Source of the DNA: Alkalihalobacillus sp. TS-13
Lineage (GTDB): Bacteria > Bacillota > Bacilli > Bacillales > Fictibacillaceae
Direction of reading: 5' to 3'
NCBI RefSeq assembly: GCF_019720915.1
Contig: NZ_JAHKSI010000001.1
Location: 1,364,001-1,428,000 of the forward strand
DNA length: 64,000 bases
The stretch's first letter is position 1. Every line of letters starts with the position of its first letter. This document shows, piece by piece, positions 35,355-44,305 of the stretch. The notes below the pieces were generated by a model. It saw nothing but the letters and a program-made list of their open reading frames with translations. It was not told the origin of the DNA and searched no databases. A program made the translations under genes and the position numbers.

Positions 35355-36617
35355 TCACAAATCCTTTAGCCTGTTGATTTCTTCTTCCAAGTGGAAACGG
35401 TCTGGATCGATTTCCATCGCTTTTGTGAATAAGATCTTTGCCTTGTCTCGCTGACCGATTTCAAGGGAATACCATCCATAATCCTCTAGGAATTCAGGCT
35501 GTTCTTTAAGCTCAGTATATGCCTCTTCATACTTTTCCAATGCGTTTTCATCATCTTCTAGTTCCCTATACGCAACTGCTGTTTTCCAGTTCGCATCAGG
35601 TGAAAGGTCACCGTAACGTTCAATCTCAACTGCCAGGTCTATAAGAGCTTCGAACATTTCATCCTGCAAGTATTGTTCCATCAGAACAGAAGTCGCTTTC
35701 ATGTTAGATGGATTCAGACTTAACGTGTTCTTCAGCAGCTCAATCCCATTTTCCTGATCATTCAAGCGGAAGGCCAGTTTTCCAGCCTGAAGGTATAATT
35801 CCTCATTGAATTCATCCCACCGGATCCCTTCAAGGCTAACATCCATCGCTTCCTTTAATGCCCCCTCCTCCTCATACGCCTGTGCCAATGCCGGGTATAA
35901 CGTCGTATATTGTGGATCCAATTCCTTCAAGTGATTGAGGGCTTGTATTGTCTTCTGGTATTCACCGATCCTGCTTGCTGTCAATGCATACCCGAACCAA
36001 TCATCCGGGTTTGACTCATCCTGAAGTCCTTTTTCGTAATATTTCAAGGCTTCCTCAAATTGACCGGACCCTGTCAAAGATTCTGCCATCCGTAATAAGA
36101 CAGGAGTCTGATTGAAATGTTCATGTCCGGATTTGAGCAATTCTTCATAATAAATCCTACTTCTATTAAAATTCCCTTGATGCAAATAAAATTCCCCAAG
36201 TCCGAAAGTAATAACCGGTTCATTTGGAGCAATTCGTTTAGCAGTCAACAATTTTTGTTCTGCCACTTCAGTAAGTCCTTGTCTTTCATATAAATCAGCG
36301 GAAAGCACGAGAGCTTCAAGATATCCATCATGATCAGGTGTGATGGTTGAAAGCTGCTGGAGTGCTTCTTCTTCCCGTTCTATTTCCATATATAGTTCGG
36401 CTGCAAATAATTTCAACTCATCTAAATCCGGATAAAATGCAATCAATTCCTCTGTGACATCGATTGCTTCTTCCATGAATCCAAGTTCGCTGTATAGTTG
36501 TGCAATCTCTAGCAACGTATCATGATCAGCGTTTTCTCGTACGTTTTTCAATAAACCGAGTCCCTTTTCAATCTCTCCCCGGTCTATACTCTCAATAGCT
36601 TCCTGCACACTGGGCAT
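35355..36617 (-). CDS. ypiA: YpiA, tetratricopeptide-repeat protein
   Basis: 420 residues from ATG 36617, with AAAGGA 8 bases upstream; the ATG 3 codons earlier (36626) would sit against the ribosome site. The whole sequence is TPR-like helical pairs of 34 residues (for example AQLYSELGFMEEAIDVTEEL, GEFYLHQGNFNRSRIYYEEL, AQAYEEEGALKEAMDVSLEG), at least ten repeats. It is acidic, with no signal or membrane segment. TPRs mediate protein binding; partners are unknown. It starts 18 bases after the preceding gene's stop, so the two are cotranscribed. Confidence 0.9.
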   Translation of the reverse strand: MPSVQEAIESIDRGEIEKGLGLLKNVRENADHDTLLEIAQLYSELGFMEEAIDVTEELIAFYPDLDELKLFAAELYMEIEREEEALQQLSTITPDHDGYLEALVLSADLYERQGLTEVAEQKLLTAKRIAPNEPVITFGLGEFYLHQGNFNRSRIYYEELLKSGHEHFNQTPVLLRMAESLTGSGQFEEALKYYEKGLQDESNPDDWFGYALTASRIGEYQKTIQALNHLKELDPQYTTLYPALAQAYEEEGALKEAMDVSLEGIRWDEFNEELYLQAGKLAFRLNDQENGIELLKNTLSLNPSNMKATSVLMEQYLQDEMFEALIDLAVEIERYGDLSPDANWKTAVAYRELEDDENALEKYEEAYTELKEQPEFLEDYGWYSLEIGQRDKAKILFTKAMEIDPDRFHLEEEINRLKDL

Positions 36618-36635
36618 GATGGACATCCTTTCTTT

Positions 36636-37544
36636 CTATAACAAGTCGTTGGACATCGCACGGAAGATACCTGGACGGATGATTCTCAACTCTCTTCCAG
36701 CACCTTGTTCAAGGTGGATTTCATTTCCCGCTTTGATGACCTTTCCATTTTGTACAACAATATCTGGATTATTACTTCCATCATACTTGAGTATTTGTTC
36801 CTCATCAACCGAAATGTTTTCTTTATAAATCAGATAATCCACATCACAGCCGGATACCCATGAACCCTTTTTAGGATAGATCCCAAGTCCTTGTAGTTGT
36901 TCTTTTGTAAAGCGTTCACCTTCATCAGGGAAGGCATCTATTGTACAGATCGACTTCTCTTTACAGATTCTGTTCCACTTCTCTTTCAATTGGACTAATC
37001 TTTTTTCATGCACTGGAAGTTGCGACCAATCAGCAACGATTGGGATCGTGTATGGAAAGTTCACATTCCTGATCCATTCCCAAATGACAGTCTCCAAATC
37101 TTCCTCTTGTTCTACAATTGCATTGATGAAAGGGATTTTGTGTTTCTGGCAGGTTCTGATCAGTGAAGGGGAAATACGAGTCATAGGCATCTGAAGACCA
37201 ATTACGTAGTCGATGGGAAAGATAGCGAGTTGTTTTCTGAAATCTTCTAAACGAGGGACGAATTCTTTTGTGTATTTCAACGGAAAAGCGGTGACAATAG
37301 CGGTACATCCCTGAAGAACAAGTTCTTCACACTGCGTGAGCAATGTTTCCTCATTAATTTCGTTGATTTCAAATTGTCTAAGAATATGCCCAGGGATCAC
37401 ATTCAATCCAGCAGAATTTACAGTTAAACACTTCATTTTAAGAGGTCTTTCTGAAACGTAACACACGACGTTATTTTTGATATGCACATGTTTTTGCCGA
37501 GGATCTTTATCAGTCGTCCAGACATTTTCTAAAATATATTCCAT
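36636..37544 (-). CDS. amidohydrolase-like protein lacking metal ligands, unknown function
   Basis: 302 residues. The N-terminal 55 residues look like the beta-sandwich start of an amidohydrolase (ILENVWT...HVHIKNNVVCYVSE...GLNVIPGHILRQF), and the C-terminus (PDIVVQNGKVIKAGNEI) like the returning sandwich strands. At the place of the usual PGxIDxHxH the sequence is PGHILRQFE, so the HxH is gone, and no catalytic Asp motif is clear later. It is probably non-catalytic or has changed function. It sits where B. subtilis has aroE (aroA) and tyrA, immediately before ypiA. Confidence 0.6.
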   Translation of the reverse strand: MEYILENVWTTDKDPRQKHVHIKNNVVCYVSERPLKMKCLTVNSAGLNVIPGHILRQFEINEINEETLLTQCEELVLQGCTAIVTAFPLKYTKEFVPRLEDFRKQLAIFPIDYVIGLQMPMTRISPSLIRTCQKHKIPFINAIVEQEEDLETVIWEWIRNVNFPYTIPIVADWSQLPVHEKRLVQLKEKWNRICKEKSICTIDAFPDEGERFTKEQLQGLGIYPKKGSWVSGCDVDYLIYKENISVDEEQILKYDGSNNPDIVVQNGKVIKAGNEIHLEQGAGRELRIIRPGIFRAMSNDLL

Positions 37545-37674
37545 ACCCTACGGTCCCCTCCTCAAATAGAACAACGGTGTTATAGACAGGCTATGAGGTG
37601 AGGCCAAGTTTCAGAACTTTTTTGCTTCAAAGCTATCCGTATGGGCAATTTTAATAAAAGGTTCTGTTAGTTTA

Positions 37675-38190
37675 GATTGTTGATTTCTACGAAATTCACT
37701 TCCCCTTCCGCGGGCAAACGAAAAGCGGAAGCGACCCGATTAGTCGGTGTAGGCCACTGGAAAACGGACGAGGAGGCTCGAACCAAACAAAGACTTGGTT
37801 CTGAGTGGGCTTACTCATAAGGATGTTTAATCAATGTGTCAACCGCCGCAGGAAGTTTGAAGTGATCCAAGTGACTGGTCGCTGAGCTAGAAATCACTTC
37901 ACTGTATTAACTCACTTCCGCAAACCTCCTCACTTGCACAGGATCTCAACACAAAAATGGAACCATTTTCGTGTCTGCGATGAGAATTCTTAGAAGCTTT
38001 CCTTCTGCTGGCTTCGACGTTCACCATAGGACGTACTTGTACTGGATGTACTGACTTCGACGTTCACCATAGGACGTGGTGGTATTTAGTCGAAGTTCAT
38101 TATTATAGTCGAAAGATCCTTTTAGTGTGGGTCTTGCCTGGCTCGCTTTTCCCGCAGGAGTGTCGCAAATTTCGATTAAAAATCAACAAA
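37675..38190 (-). repeat. family R repeat, copy R8 (-), longest copy
   Basis: About 515 bp between the amidohydrolase-like gene and hisC. Left end ATTGTTGATTTCTACGAAAT; right end GCAAATTTCGATTAAAAATC then AACAAA. It carries every module: the AACCAAACAAAGACTTGGTT hairpin (37781-37800), GAAGTGAT/ATCACTTC arms (37859-37866, 37893-37900), the GAGAATTCTTAGAAGC segment and the CTTCGACGTTCACC segment. The last is tandemly duplicated as a 23-bp direct repeat (38012-38034 and 38055-38077). Confidence 0.85.
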
Positions 38191-38215
38191 ATCCTTTAAC
38201 ATAGCCTAACAAATA

Positions 38216-38261
38216 AAAAAAAGTCCAGTTAACATGCAGAAGACCTGCAAGGTAACTGGAT
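38216..38261 (-). terminator. hisC terminator
   Basis: TCCAGTTA (38224-38231) pairs with TAACTGGA (38253-38260) with an inner GCAG/CTGC stem; the minus strand ends CTTTTTTTTATTTG. It is about 125 bases past the hisC stop. Confidence 0.85.
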
Positions 38262-38384
38262 CAATAGTCCATTATTATATGGATAGGAGTGGAGAGAAAC
38301 CATACTACAATTATTATAACAAGCTATATTGAAAAATCAATATATTTTTTGAAAATTTATATAATTGTATCTTTTCTGATAAAA

Positions 38385-39488
38385 TCACCCGTTCGAATCA
38401 CTGTCCAGCCAATTGGATAGACATTGTATAATCCCTTCGTTCTGTTCAGTACTTCCCACCGTAATACGTACACTTGTAGGAAAACCTAAAGCATTTCCTG
38501 AACGGACGATATAACCGTTCTTCAACAGATAATTGAACACTTCATCTCCCTGTTTCGTTTTAAAATCGATCAGGATGAAGTTCCCTTGTGATGGGAAATA
38601 GTCCAAATCATATTTATTACAAAAATCCTCATACATTTTCATTCCTTCACGGTTCCGCTCACTACACATCTTAATGAAATCCAAATTATCCAGCGCCGTG
38701 ATTGCTGCTCTTTGTGCAACGCGAGAAGTATTGAAGGGTTCACGGACCGGATCAACGACTTTAATCAGATCCTCATGCGCCACACCATATCCGATACGTA
38801 AAGAAGCTAATCCGAATGCTTTGGAAAAAGTCCGGAATAGGATCAAATTAGGATAATCACGTTGAAGCGCCAATGTATCGGGATAGTCGTCCGCGACAAC
38901 GTATTCCTGGTAAGCTTCATCACAAGCTACAATGACATCAGGCGGTACCTTTTCCAGGAATGATACGAGTTCTTTTTCCGTGACATACGTCCCTGTTGGA
39001 TTATTTGGACTGCATATCCAGACGATCTTCGTATTCCTATCGATCGCTTCATACATTCTATCAAGATCGTGCTTTCCATCCTTTGTAAGAGGTATTTCTA
39101 TGATCTCAGCACCTTCTATCACCGAATTGTGTTTGTATTGCGGAAAGGTCGGTGAAGCCATGACGGTGTTTGATCCAGGCGATAAATATGTACGGCAAAA
39201 CATCTCGACCACTTCATCTGAACCATTTCCGAATAGAATTTGTTGCGGTTTTACATTCAAATAGTCGGCTAGCTTGAATCTTATTTCTGCTGCATATCCA
39301 TCCGGATAGATTGATACACTATTCAACTCATCCATTACGGCATCTTTTACAGCTGGTGCACAGCCAAACGGATTTTCATTCGATGCGAGTTTCGTCACTG
39401 ATGTCAATCCGAGTTCCCTTTTGACCTCTTCAATAGGTTTACCTGGTTGATAGGCTTTCAATGATAAAATCTGCTGTTTCGCTTTCAT
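38385..39488 (-). CDS. hisC: histidinol-phosphate aminotransferase
   Basis: PLP enzyme for histidine synthesis that in Bacillus also makes phenylalanine and tyrosine. 367 residues from ATG 39488 (CAGGGGTG before it), passing over an upstream in-frame start at 39512. Motifs: LASNENPFG, FGNGSDEV, WICSPNNPTGTYV, and the PLP lysine in FRTFSKAFGLASLRIGYG. It is 78 bp below aroB; the trp genes that lie between them in B. subtilis are missing, so its retention beside aroB fits a role in aromatic amino acids. Confidence 0.95.
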   Translation of the reverse strand: MKAKQQILSLKAYQPGKPIEEVKRELGLTSVTKLASNENPFGCAPAVKDAVMDELNSVSIYPDGYAAEIRFKLADYLNVKPQQILFGNGSDEVVEMFCRTYLSPGSNTVMASPTFPQYKHNSVIEGAEIIEIPLTKDGKHDLDRMYEAIDRNTKIVWICSPNNPTGTYVTEKELVSFLEKVPPDVIVACDEAYQEYVVADDYPDTLALQRDYPNLILFRTFSKAFGLASLRIGYGVAHEDLIKVVDPVREPFNTSRVAQRAAITALDNLDFIKMCSERNREGMKMYEDFCNKYDLDYFPSQGNFILIDFKTKQGDEVFNYLLKNGYIVRSGNALGFPTSVRITVGSTEQNEGIIQCLSNWLDSDSNG

Positions 39489-39566
39489 ACAAACACCCCT
39501 GTCCCAAATCATATTAAGTAGATTGCTTCGAAAATTTCAGTTGTTCCTTGTCTGGTGTGTACACCC

Positions 39567-40664
39567 TCATCTCGTACCGTTTGATTTTACCCAAGACTTG
39601 AAAGTATCCAATTGCTCAAGTATAAATTGATCCTCTACCTTTTCGAGGGTCGCTACACCACATTCCTCCAGTAAGACCATCCAGATTTGTTGTCTGCTAT
39701 TTTTCTTGTCTTGCTTTATTCTCTCGAGCAATAACCTCGGCCGGTTCAAGGTAGGATGCCAATTCGCGTATCCTAATTGGCTGATCCAGTCATAAAATTT
39801 TGCAGAGACGATCGAACGGTCCAATCGCTTTTCACTCAACTTGATTGCATAAAGCATCCCGATCATGACAGCTTCTCCATGCGAAATGCTTTGATACCTG
39901 CTTTCAGCTTCGATAGCATGACCGAGTGTGTGCCCGAGGTTCAAATATGCTCGTATTCCAGCTTCACGCTCATCCAACCGTACGATTTCTGCCTTCAGTT
40001 CAATGGCGCGTTTGATGACTTTTTCCAGTATGTCTTCTTTTACGGGAAGAGTCTCAACATTAGATGATAGATATTCATAGAATCTTGCATCTCTAATAAG
40101 CCCCATCTTTACAATCTCGGCAAATCCGGATCGCCATTCCCTGGCAGGCAATGTTTTAAGGAAATCGATATCGAACAGGACTGCTTCGGGTTGATGGAAG
40201 GCTCCGATCAGATTTTTACCTAAGGAATGATTGATACCCACCTTTCCCCCTACACTACTGTCATGAGCTAGCAGTGTTGTTGGGATTTGGATGAACCTGA
40301 TACCACGAAGATATGTGGCAGCTATGAAACCAGCAAGGTCTCCGACAACTCCGCCTCCAAGGGCTATGATCAGAGATTTACGATCCAATTGACAACGCAA
40401 TGCGTAGGTAATGCCCTTTTCATACTCCCGCAAAGATTTACTTGATTCACCTGCAGGGATGACCCATTCATTCACCTGATGATCTTCTAGTTCCTTCTTG
40501 ACTAGTTCGAGATAAAGCGGTGCAACATTACTATCAGAAATAATTAAAATGCTGCTGCACTCTGGGACAGATTCCTTGATAATATTATTTAAATTTGAAA
40601 TCATCCCTTGTCCGATAAAAACAGGGTATTGTTCGTTATCCGTTCTTACTTCAATGGTTTCCAA
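39567..40664 (-). CDS. aroB: 3-dehydroquinate synthase
   Basis: Second step of the shikimate pathway, NAD- and metal-dependent. 365 residues. Signatures: IIALGGGVVGDLAGFIAATYLRGI, QIPTTLLAHDSSVGGKVGIN, LIGAFHQPEAVLFD and the metal histidine in LNLGHTLGHAIE and HGEAVMIGM. In B. subtilis aroF precedes and aroH follows it; neither is here, and cheR lies directly upstream (84 bp). Confidence 0.96.
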   Translation of the reverse strand: METIEVRTDNEQYPVFIGQGMISNLNNIIKESVPECSSILIISDSNVAPLYLELVKKELEDHQVNEWVIPAGESSKSLREYEKGITYALRCQLDRKSLIIALGGGVVGDLAGFIAATYLRGIRFIQIPTTLLAHDSSVGGKVGINHSLGKNLIGAFHQPEAVLFDIDFLKTLPAREWRSGFAEIVKMGLIRDARFYEYLSSNVETLPVKEDILEKVIKRAIELKAEIVRLDEREAGIRAYLNLGHTLGHAIEAESRYQSISHGEAVMIGMLYAIKLSEKRLDRSIVSAKFYDWISQLGYANWHPTLNRPRLLLERIKQDKKNSRQQIWMVLLEECGVATLEKVEDQFILEQLDTFKSWVKSNGTR

Positions 40665-40748
40665 TTTAAAACTCCTCTGACTGAATCAAATAATCCAAGT
40701 ATTCCGTTTTTTAGCTAGCCCTACAGAATCGATCCTGTGTCCATCCAT

Positions 40749-41522
40749 TCACTTTTTCCTATAGAAAAATGTTGCAACGGATTCAAGTCCAAATTGATTC
40801 GGATTAAAAATCTGTTCGGTGCTTCCAACAAACAAAATACCTCCAGGACTTAAAGCTTGACTGAACTTCGCGTAGAGCTGCTTTTTTGCATCCTCAGTAA
40901 AATAAATCATGACATTCCGGCAAACGATAAGGTCGAAATTAGACTTGAATGGATCGGCAAGCATGTTATGTTTTTCGTAATGAATTTTTTCTTTCAGTAC
41001 ATCACTTACCTTAAAACCAATTCCATCTTTTTCGAAATATTCCTTCTTCATTTTTTCAGGTACATCCTTCAGGCTTTTTTCGAGATAATAACCAAGCTTT
41101 GCCCGCTTTATCGCTAATTCATCAATATCGGTAGCGAGGATTGAAAATTTCTCAGAAGGAATACTCTCTCTTAATATCATAGCAAGAGTATAGGGTTCTT
41201 CTCCAGTAGAACATGCTGCACTCCACACATTCAAGTAATCTTTCCCATTTTTCAATGCAGGGATCCATTCTTTTTGAAGCACTTTCCATCTTGATGGATT
41301 TCTGAAAAACTCTGAAACGTTGATTGTCATCCTATCCAGGAATTCCTTGAGCAGTATGTTATCCCTTTCCATTGCATCATAAAAATCAGAGAATGTGTCA
41401 TAGCCCTTCTTTTCCCTTAGAGCGATAAGTCGGCGTTTCATTTGCGCCTCTTTATAAAGATTTAAATCAATTCCCGTCACCTGCTTGATTTGTGTTGAAA
41501 ACTGTGAATAATCCTGATCCAT
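40749..41522 (-). CDS. cheR: CheR, chemotaxis receptor methyltransferase
   Basis: Methylates glutamates on chemoreceptors with S-adenosylmethionine. 257 residues. A small N-terminal helical domain (about 1-75, basic) precedes the SAM-binding fold: [19 protein letters not shown] (motif I), [41 protein letters not shown] and [24 protein letters not shown] precedes the start. As in B. subtilis it stands near ndk and aroB, far from the main che cluster. Confidence 0.96.
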   Translation of the reverse strand: MDQDYSQFSTQIKQVTGIDLNLYKEAQMKRRLIALREKKGYDTFSDFYDAMERDNILLKEFLDRMTINVSEFFRNPSRWKVLQKEWIPALKNGKDYLNVWSAACSTGEEPYTLAMILRESIPSEKFSILATDIDELAIKRAKLGYYLEKSLKDVPEKMKKEYFEKDGIGFKVSDVLKEKIHYEKHNMLADPFKSNFDLIVCRNVMIYFTEDAKKQLYAKFSQALSPGGILFVGSTEQIFNPNQFGLESVATFFYRKK

Positions 41523-41703
41523 TTTTTTCTTCTCCTCATTTGTGTTTTCTACTATATATATCGGTTAACAAGCTAATTATTTATGAAAGAATGAGACAAA
41601 AAGAAAAATGGAATTCGATATATTTTGATTATGTGGTTATAAAACGCTGTTTTGCAGTCATCTTACAGAGAATTTCAATAGATACTGGGCACAATTAAAT
41701 TTA

Positions 41704-42003
41704 ATTATTGATTTTAAGCGAAATTCGCGACACTCCTGCGGGAAAAACTAGCCAAACGAGACCCCGAACTAAAAGGATCTTCGACTATAGTAATGAACTT
41801 CGACTATAATTTGGATCACTTCAAACTTCCTGCGGCGGTCGACACATTGATCAAACATTCTTATGAGTAAGCCCACTCAGAACCAAGTCTTTGTTTGGTT
41901 CGAGCCTCCTCGTCAGTTTTCCAGTGGCCTACACCGACTAATCGGGTCGCTTCCGCTTTTCGTTTGCCCGCGGAAATGGAGTGGATTTCGTAGAAATCAA
42001 TGA
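41704..42003 (+). repeat. family R repeat, copy R9 (+)
   Basis: Between ndk and cheR. Left end ATTATTGATTTTAAGCGAAA then TTCGCGACACTCC; right end CGGAAATGGAGTGGATTTCG then TAGAAATCAAT. It keeps the GGATCTTCGACTATA module and the AACCAAGTCTTTGTTTGGTT hairpin, but the GAAGTGAT hairpin has lost its first arm. The remaining part of the gap (41523-41703) holds no ORF I can support. Confidence 0.8.
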
Positions 42004-42016
42004 TGGGTAAAAGCCT

Positions 42017-42049
42017 ACAAAAAAACCAGCCGATTGTATTCGGCTGGTT
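42017..42049 (-). terminator. ndk terminator
   Basis: AACCAGCCGA (42024-42033) pairs perfectly with TCGGCTGGTT (42040-42049), with seven T after it on the minus strand. It starts 12 bases past the ndk stop. Confidence 0.92.
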
Positions 42050-42060
42050 CACAGTGTTGC

Positions 42061-42504
42061 TTATACCCACTTAGCAATTGACTTGTCGTAGTTCACCAAT
42101 TCTTCATCTTTGAAGAACAAGTTGATTTCTCTCTCGGCACTTTCAGGAGAGTCAGAACCGTGGATGATATTCTGACCTACTTGGACAGCATAATCACCGC
42201 GGATTGTGCCAGGAGCAGCATCAGATGGATTTGTTTTTCCCATCATGTTGCGAGCTGACGCGATTACGTTTTCACCTTCCCAAACCATTGCAAAAACTGG
42301 TCCGGAAGTGATGAAATCTACAAGCTCACCGAAAAATGGACGTTCTTTATGCTCACCGTAGTGATTCTGGGCTAATTCATCAGAAATCTGCATCAGCTTT
42401 GCACCAGCCAATTTATATCCTTTTTTCTCGAATCGGCTTACGATTTCTCCGATAAGGTTACGTTGAACGCCGTCAGGCTTTACCATCAAAAAAGTCTTTT
42501 CCAT
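42061..42504 (-). CDS. ndk: nucleoside diphosphate kinase
   Basis: Balances nucleoside triphosphates by phosphate exchange from ATP. 147 residues. [19 protein letters not shown] at the N-terminus and the active-site [20 protein letters not shown] with the phospho-histidine are intact. It follows hepT by 87 bp on the same strand and ends with a strong terminator, so it may share the hepS-menG-hepT transcript. Confidence 0.97.
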   Translation of the reverse strand: MEKTFLMVKPDGVQRNLIGEIVSRFEKKGYKLAGAKLMQISDELAQNHYGEHKERPFFGELVDFITSGPVFAMVWEGENVIASARNMMGKTNPSDAAPGTIRGDYAVQVGQNIIHGSDSPESAEREINLFFKDEELVNYDKSIAKWV

Positions 42505-42591
42505 TATTTTTACCCCTTACTTATGTATGATTTTCGGACGTCCTTGGTTGTCCGAAATGATTTTATCAAATTTTAAGCGTTTTCACAACTT

Positions 42592-43560
42592 TTAATAGTT
42601 TCTGCGGCCGATATATTCAGAGATTTGTTTCAGAGACCGCTTGGCACGGTTATCTGGAAGCTTTTCTAGAGCAAGGAAGGCTTTTTTCAAATAACGATCG
42701 GAAATTTCCTTCGATTCTGCAATCGCCCCCATATCCTTGATTTCTCTGATCAATCCTTCTATCAAACTTTGTGGTATTGGTTGATTTTCAAACACGTTTT
42801 CCAGTCTCTCTTTGAAAGCAGGATCCTTCATTGCAAAAAATACAGGCAAAGTGATGTTTCCTTGTTGAAGGTCGCCTCCTGCAGGTTTACCGAGCTGTTT
42901 CTCCGTAGAAGTGAAATCCAAGATGTCATCCGTAATCTGGAAGGCCATCCCGACATAATAACCGAACTGTTTAAGCTGTCTCTGGACATGAGGATCGGCA
43001 TCTCCTGCAAGAGCCCCCAATTCACAACTGACAGAGATCAATAATGCGGTCTTACGCTTGATTCTTCTAAAATAATCCCGCAAATTCTGATTGAGTTCAT
43101 ATTGTTCCTTGATTTGTTCAATCTCTCCCAGGCACATTTCCATGATTGCTCCGGATAAAACCTTATGCGCCTCCAGGTTATTCAAATAAGTAATATACTC
43201 TAAAGACCTAGCAAAGATATAATCACCTGTATACATCGCTACACGGTTATCATACTGGGCTTTGATAGTGGATTTTCCACGTCGTAATGATGCATCATCA
43301 ATGACATCATCGTGGACAAGAGAAGCCATATGGATGAGTTCTAACGCTACAGCCGCTTTTTTCACGCGATCCACATCGTATTTACCAAACTGGGCAGACA
43401 ACAACACAAAAACAGGGCGGATCCTTTTTCCCCCTGCTTTCAATAATTGAATCGATGCATCTTGAAGAATCGAATGTTGTGCTTCAATGGTCTTTTCCAG
43501 GTCATTTTCAATTGTTGAGAGGTCATTACGCAAATGAGAATAGATTGTTGTTAATTTCAT
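42592..43560 (-). CDS. hepT: heptaprenyl diphosphate synthase, catalytic component II
   Basis: Builds the C35 side chain of menaquinone-7 together with HepS. 322 residues. The trans-prenyltransferase fold shows GGKRIRPVFVLLSA, the first Asp-rich motif LVHDDVIDDASLRRGKST and the second FQITDDILDFTS. The start is 9 bases past the menG stop. The residues ahead of the first Asp-rich motif (LIHMASLVHDD) are compatible with a medium to long chain product. Confidence 0.96.
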   Translation of the reverse strand: MKLTTIYSHLRNDLSTIENDLEKTIEAQHSILQDASIQLLKAGGKRIRPVFVLLSAQFGKYDVDRVKKAAVALELIHMASLVHDDVIDDASLRRGKSTIKAQYDNRVAMYTGDYIFARSLEYITYLNNLEAHKVLSGAIMEMCLGEIEQIKEQYELNQNLRDYFRRIKRKTALLISVSCELGALAGDADPHVQRQLKQFGYYVGMAFQITDDILDFTSTEKQLGKPAGGDLQQGNITLPVFFAMKDPAFKERLENVFENQPIPQSLIEGLIREIKDMGAIAESKEISDRYLKKAFLALEKLPDNRAKRSLKQISEYIGRRNY

Positions 43561-43569
43561 AACTTCACC

Positions 43570-44301
43570 TTAACCCTGACGTTCTTGTGGTGCAACGGGT
43601 TTATAACCAATATGGGTTGCTGCTACGCCACCTGAATATGGAATGACTTCCACGTTCACGAAACCAGCCTCTTCGAAGAGTACAGCTAATTCCTTTCTCC
43701 CCGGAAAGTCTTTAGCTGATTCTTGCAGCCAAGAATATTGTTGATAGCTTTTTGCAAAAATACGCCCCAATGCTGGCATGAGATAACGGAAATAGCCATA
43801 ATAGAGCTGTCGGAATACTGGTATAGTCGGTTGCGAAGTCTCAAGGCAAACGACTTTGCCGCCAGGTTTGACGACGCGGTGCATTTCCTTCAACACCTGA
43901 TTAAGATCAGGTACATTCCTCAAGCCGAAACCGATGGTCACATAGTCAAATCCGTTATCATCGTAGGGCAGTTCCATGGCATTCCCGTGTTGCAGCTGAA
44001 TATTGGCTAAACCTTCATCTTTTACCTTCTCTTCACCTACAGACAACATATTTTTACTGAAATCCAGTCCGATAGCTTTTCCTTTTGGACCGATCGCCTT
44101 CGCCATGGCAATCGTCCAATCGCCTGTTCCACAGCAGACGTCCAATGTAGTTGAACCCTTTTGTACATCCATACGTTTCATGGTATCACGACGCCACGCG
44201 ACATGTCGCTGGAAGCTGATGATCGAGTTCATTTTGTCGTAATGATTCGAAATAGATTCAAATACTTGGTGCACACGCTGTTCTTTCGTCTCTTGCTGCA
44301 C
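43570..44301 (-). CDS. menG: demethylmenaquinone methyltransferase
   Basis: Last step of menaquinone synthesis (UbiE/MenG family). 243 residues from a GTG at 44301, chosen because AGAAGGGTGATCAA precedes it and because B. subtilis MenG begins at the equivalent KEQRVH position; the ATG at 44322 lies inside the hepS end. SAM motif [17 protein letters not shown], then [27 protein letters not shown] and [14 protein letters not shown]. The start codon is 4 bases from the hepS stop. Confidence 0.95.
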   Translation of the reverse strand: MQQETKEQRVHQVFESISNHYDKMNSIISFQRHVAWRRDTMKRMDVQKGSTTLDVCCGTGDWTIAMAKAIGPKGKAIGLDFSKNMLSVGEEKVKDEGLANIQLQHGNAMELPYDDNGFDYVTIGFGLRNVPDLNQVLKEMHRVVKPGGKVVCLETSQPTIPVFRQLYYGYFRYLMPALGRIFAKSYQQYSWLQESAKDFPGRKELAVLFEEAGFVNVEVIPYSGGVAATHIGYKPVAPQERQG

Positions 44302-44305
44302 TTGA

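Noticed and set aside
37030-37308. 92-codon frame overlapping the amidohydrolase-like gene
   Set aside because: Out-of-frame shadow on the same strand without a ribosome site.
41861-42070. 69-codon minus-strand ORF
   Set aside because: Inside repeat R9 and the ndk terminator.
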